Shown: one piece after another, positions 63,201-64,000 of the stretch
How positions within the stretch are numbered: position 1 is the first letter of the stretch
Layout of the letters: the number at the start of each line of letters is the position of its first letter
Notes under the pieces: generated by a model
The model's database searches: none
Told to the model about the DNA's origin: nothing
The model's input: only the letters and a program-made list of their open reading frames with translations
Source of the DNA: Gammaproteobacteria bacterium
GTDB taxonomy: Bacteria; Pseudomonadota; Gammaproteobacteria; Pseudomonadales; Cellvibrionaceae
Direction: 5' to 3'
Length of the DNA: 64,000 bases
Assembly: GCA_021151625.1 (NCBI GenBank)
Contig: JAGKWY010000017.1
Coordinates: 1 to 64,000, forward strand
Translations under genes and position numbers: made by a program

Positions 63201-64000
63201 TTACTCACTCAATGGAAAGTGGCGCCACTGACGCAGGTCTTGTGTGCTTGTGCCACGGGCCTCAATTACTTCTAGTAGGGCGACCGGATCGGCGTAGCGA
63301 TTAAATGAATTTTCAGTGCCGCTAGCAGAATTTTGCTGAGCAGAAACAGGCACTTGGCGATTACCCATTGCCTCTGCCTGGCTCAGTTCAGAGAGGATGC
63401 GGCTGGTGTAGTCGCGGGTTTCCTTAAAGGGAATCTGGCGCACCCAGGCGGACATACTGATCTGCCCCAGGCGCGGGTCGCCGTTACGCTCCAGCCACTC
63501 ATCCACCCGGGCCGGGCCGGCGTTGTAGGCTGCCAGTGCGAGTGCCTGTTCGCCGTCATAGCGCTCCAGCATCTTGCCTAAAAAGGCGGTGCCCAATTGC
63601 TTGTTGTAGTCAGCGTCGCGTGTGAGGCGATTGAGGTTGAACTGCACCCCCAACTCTTGCGCCATCTGGCGCGCGGTGTCGGGCATCAATTGCATAATGC
63701 CGAGCGCGCCCTTGTTGGAAACAGCATCCACCTGACCACCGGACTCCTGGCTGATTACTGAATCCACCAGCGCTTTAAAGCGGGCGGAGCCTTTGTCCCA
63801 AATGTTCTCCAAACCATCAATCCCAAGTGCGACGCCGCGCTGCCAGCTGCTGCGCACACCATTAAGGCTAAAGGAACTGTCCATCGCGGCGGAGCGGCGC
63901 TCAGGCAAGGCAGTGGCCTGAGCTTGCTTGCCGGCCTCGGCGACCGATAAAGGTGATGTTGATTGCCCGGACTGAACCTGCGCAGAGTTGCCGGAAAGCT
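63201..64000 (-). CDS. flgJ: C-terminal part of FlgJ with a lytic-transglycosylase (SLT) domain
   Basis: The frame is open to the window edge (upstream residues include SGNSAQVQSGQSTSP), so the gene begins outside. The visible part has a transglycosylase family 1 domain: catalytic Glu in SVISQESGGQVDA, SNKGALGIMQLMPDTA, ALALAAYNAGPARVDEW and IPFKETRDYTSRIL. In E. coli-type FlgJ the C-terminal domain is a GH73 glucosaminidase instead. Position just before flgK supports FlgJ; the N-terminal rod-cap domain is not visible, so a separate flagellar SLT is possible. Confidence 0.75.
   Translation of the reverse strand, partial: LSGNSAQVQSGQSTSPLSVAEAGKQAQATALPERRSAAMDSSFSLNGVRSSWQRGVALGIDGLENIWDKGSARFKALVDSVISQESGGQVDAVSNKGALGIMQLMPDTARQMAQELGVQFNLNRLTRDADYNKQLGTAFLGKMLERYDGEQALALAAYNAGPARVDEWLERNGDPRLGQISMSAWVRQIPFKETRDYTSRILSELSQAEAMGNRQVPVSAQQNSASGTENSFNRYADPVALLEVIEARGTSTQDLRQWRHFPLSE

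Overview
The window looks like a gammaproteobacterial chromosome, most probably Cellvibrio or a close relative. This is inferred from gene order (rpoN-hpf-ptsN-rapZ-ptsO; mreBCD-maf-rng-yhdP facing gatCAB), a GH43 enzyme paired with a sugar symporter, a poly-serine lipoprotein linker, and PEP-CTERM and rhombosortase genes. No taxonomic marker was compared.

Layout. 0-4.2 kb: sigma-54 and nitrogen-PTS operon, ending in a broken darP. 4.2-11 kb: a heavy-metal RND efflux operon behind two CTTAAG-type response-regulator boxes; its pump gene carries an out-of-frame internal deletion. 11-20 kb (minus strand): yhdP, rng, maf, mreD, mreC (apparently an ATT start), mreB. 20.4-24 kb: gatC, a 106-bp inverted-repeat element, gatA lacking its catalytic-lysine segment, gatB and a PA4642-like gene. 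24-26 kb: REP palindromes, a gutted REP transposase, a frameshifted gene and a toxin-antitoxin pair. 26-31.6 kb: potassium channel, rhombosortase, CysZ-like protein, GPH symporter plus GH43 enzyme, PEP-CTERM protein. 31.7-36.2 kb: a shortened tmRNA gene, then an AT-rich island holding an ATCCACG repeat cluster, a nuclease-like gene with a membrane partner, a nonsense-mutated gene and a portal fragment. 36.3-41.4 kb: TonB receptor and housekeeping genes. 41.5-49.3 kb: ABC efflux system with its own NtrC/NtrY-type regulators and a sigma-54 promoter. 49.9-56.2 kb: an unrecognised secreted-protein and four-heme cytochrome cluster. 56.2-59.2 kb: LtrA and hipBA. 59.2-64 kb: flagellar genes flgL, flgK and the end of flgJ.

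Two things stand out. The first is the secreted-protein/cytochrome cluster at 49.9-56.2 kb, which I cannot match to a described system; at least three of its proteins appear related to each other. The second is that five otherwise conserved genes (darP, the metal pump gene, gatA, the REP transposase, ssrA) each lack an internal block of about 150-270 bp, and two more have one-base frameshifts. Because ssrA and gatA are normally important, an assembly or sequencing artefact must be excluded before any of this is read as biology.
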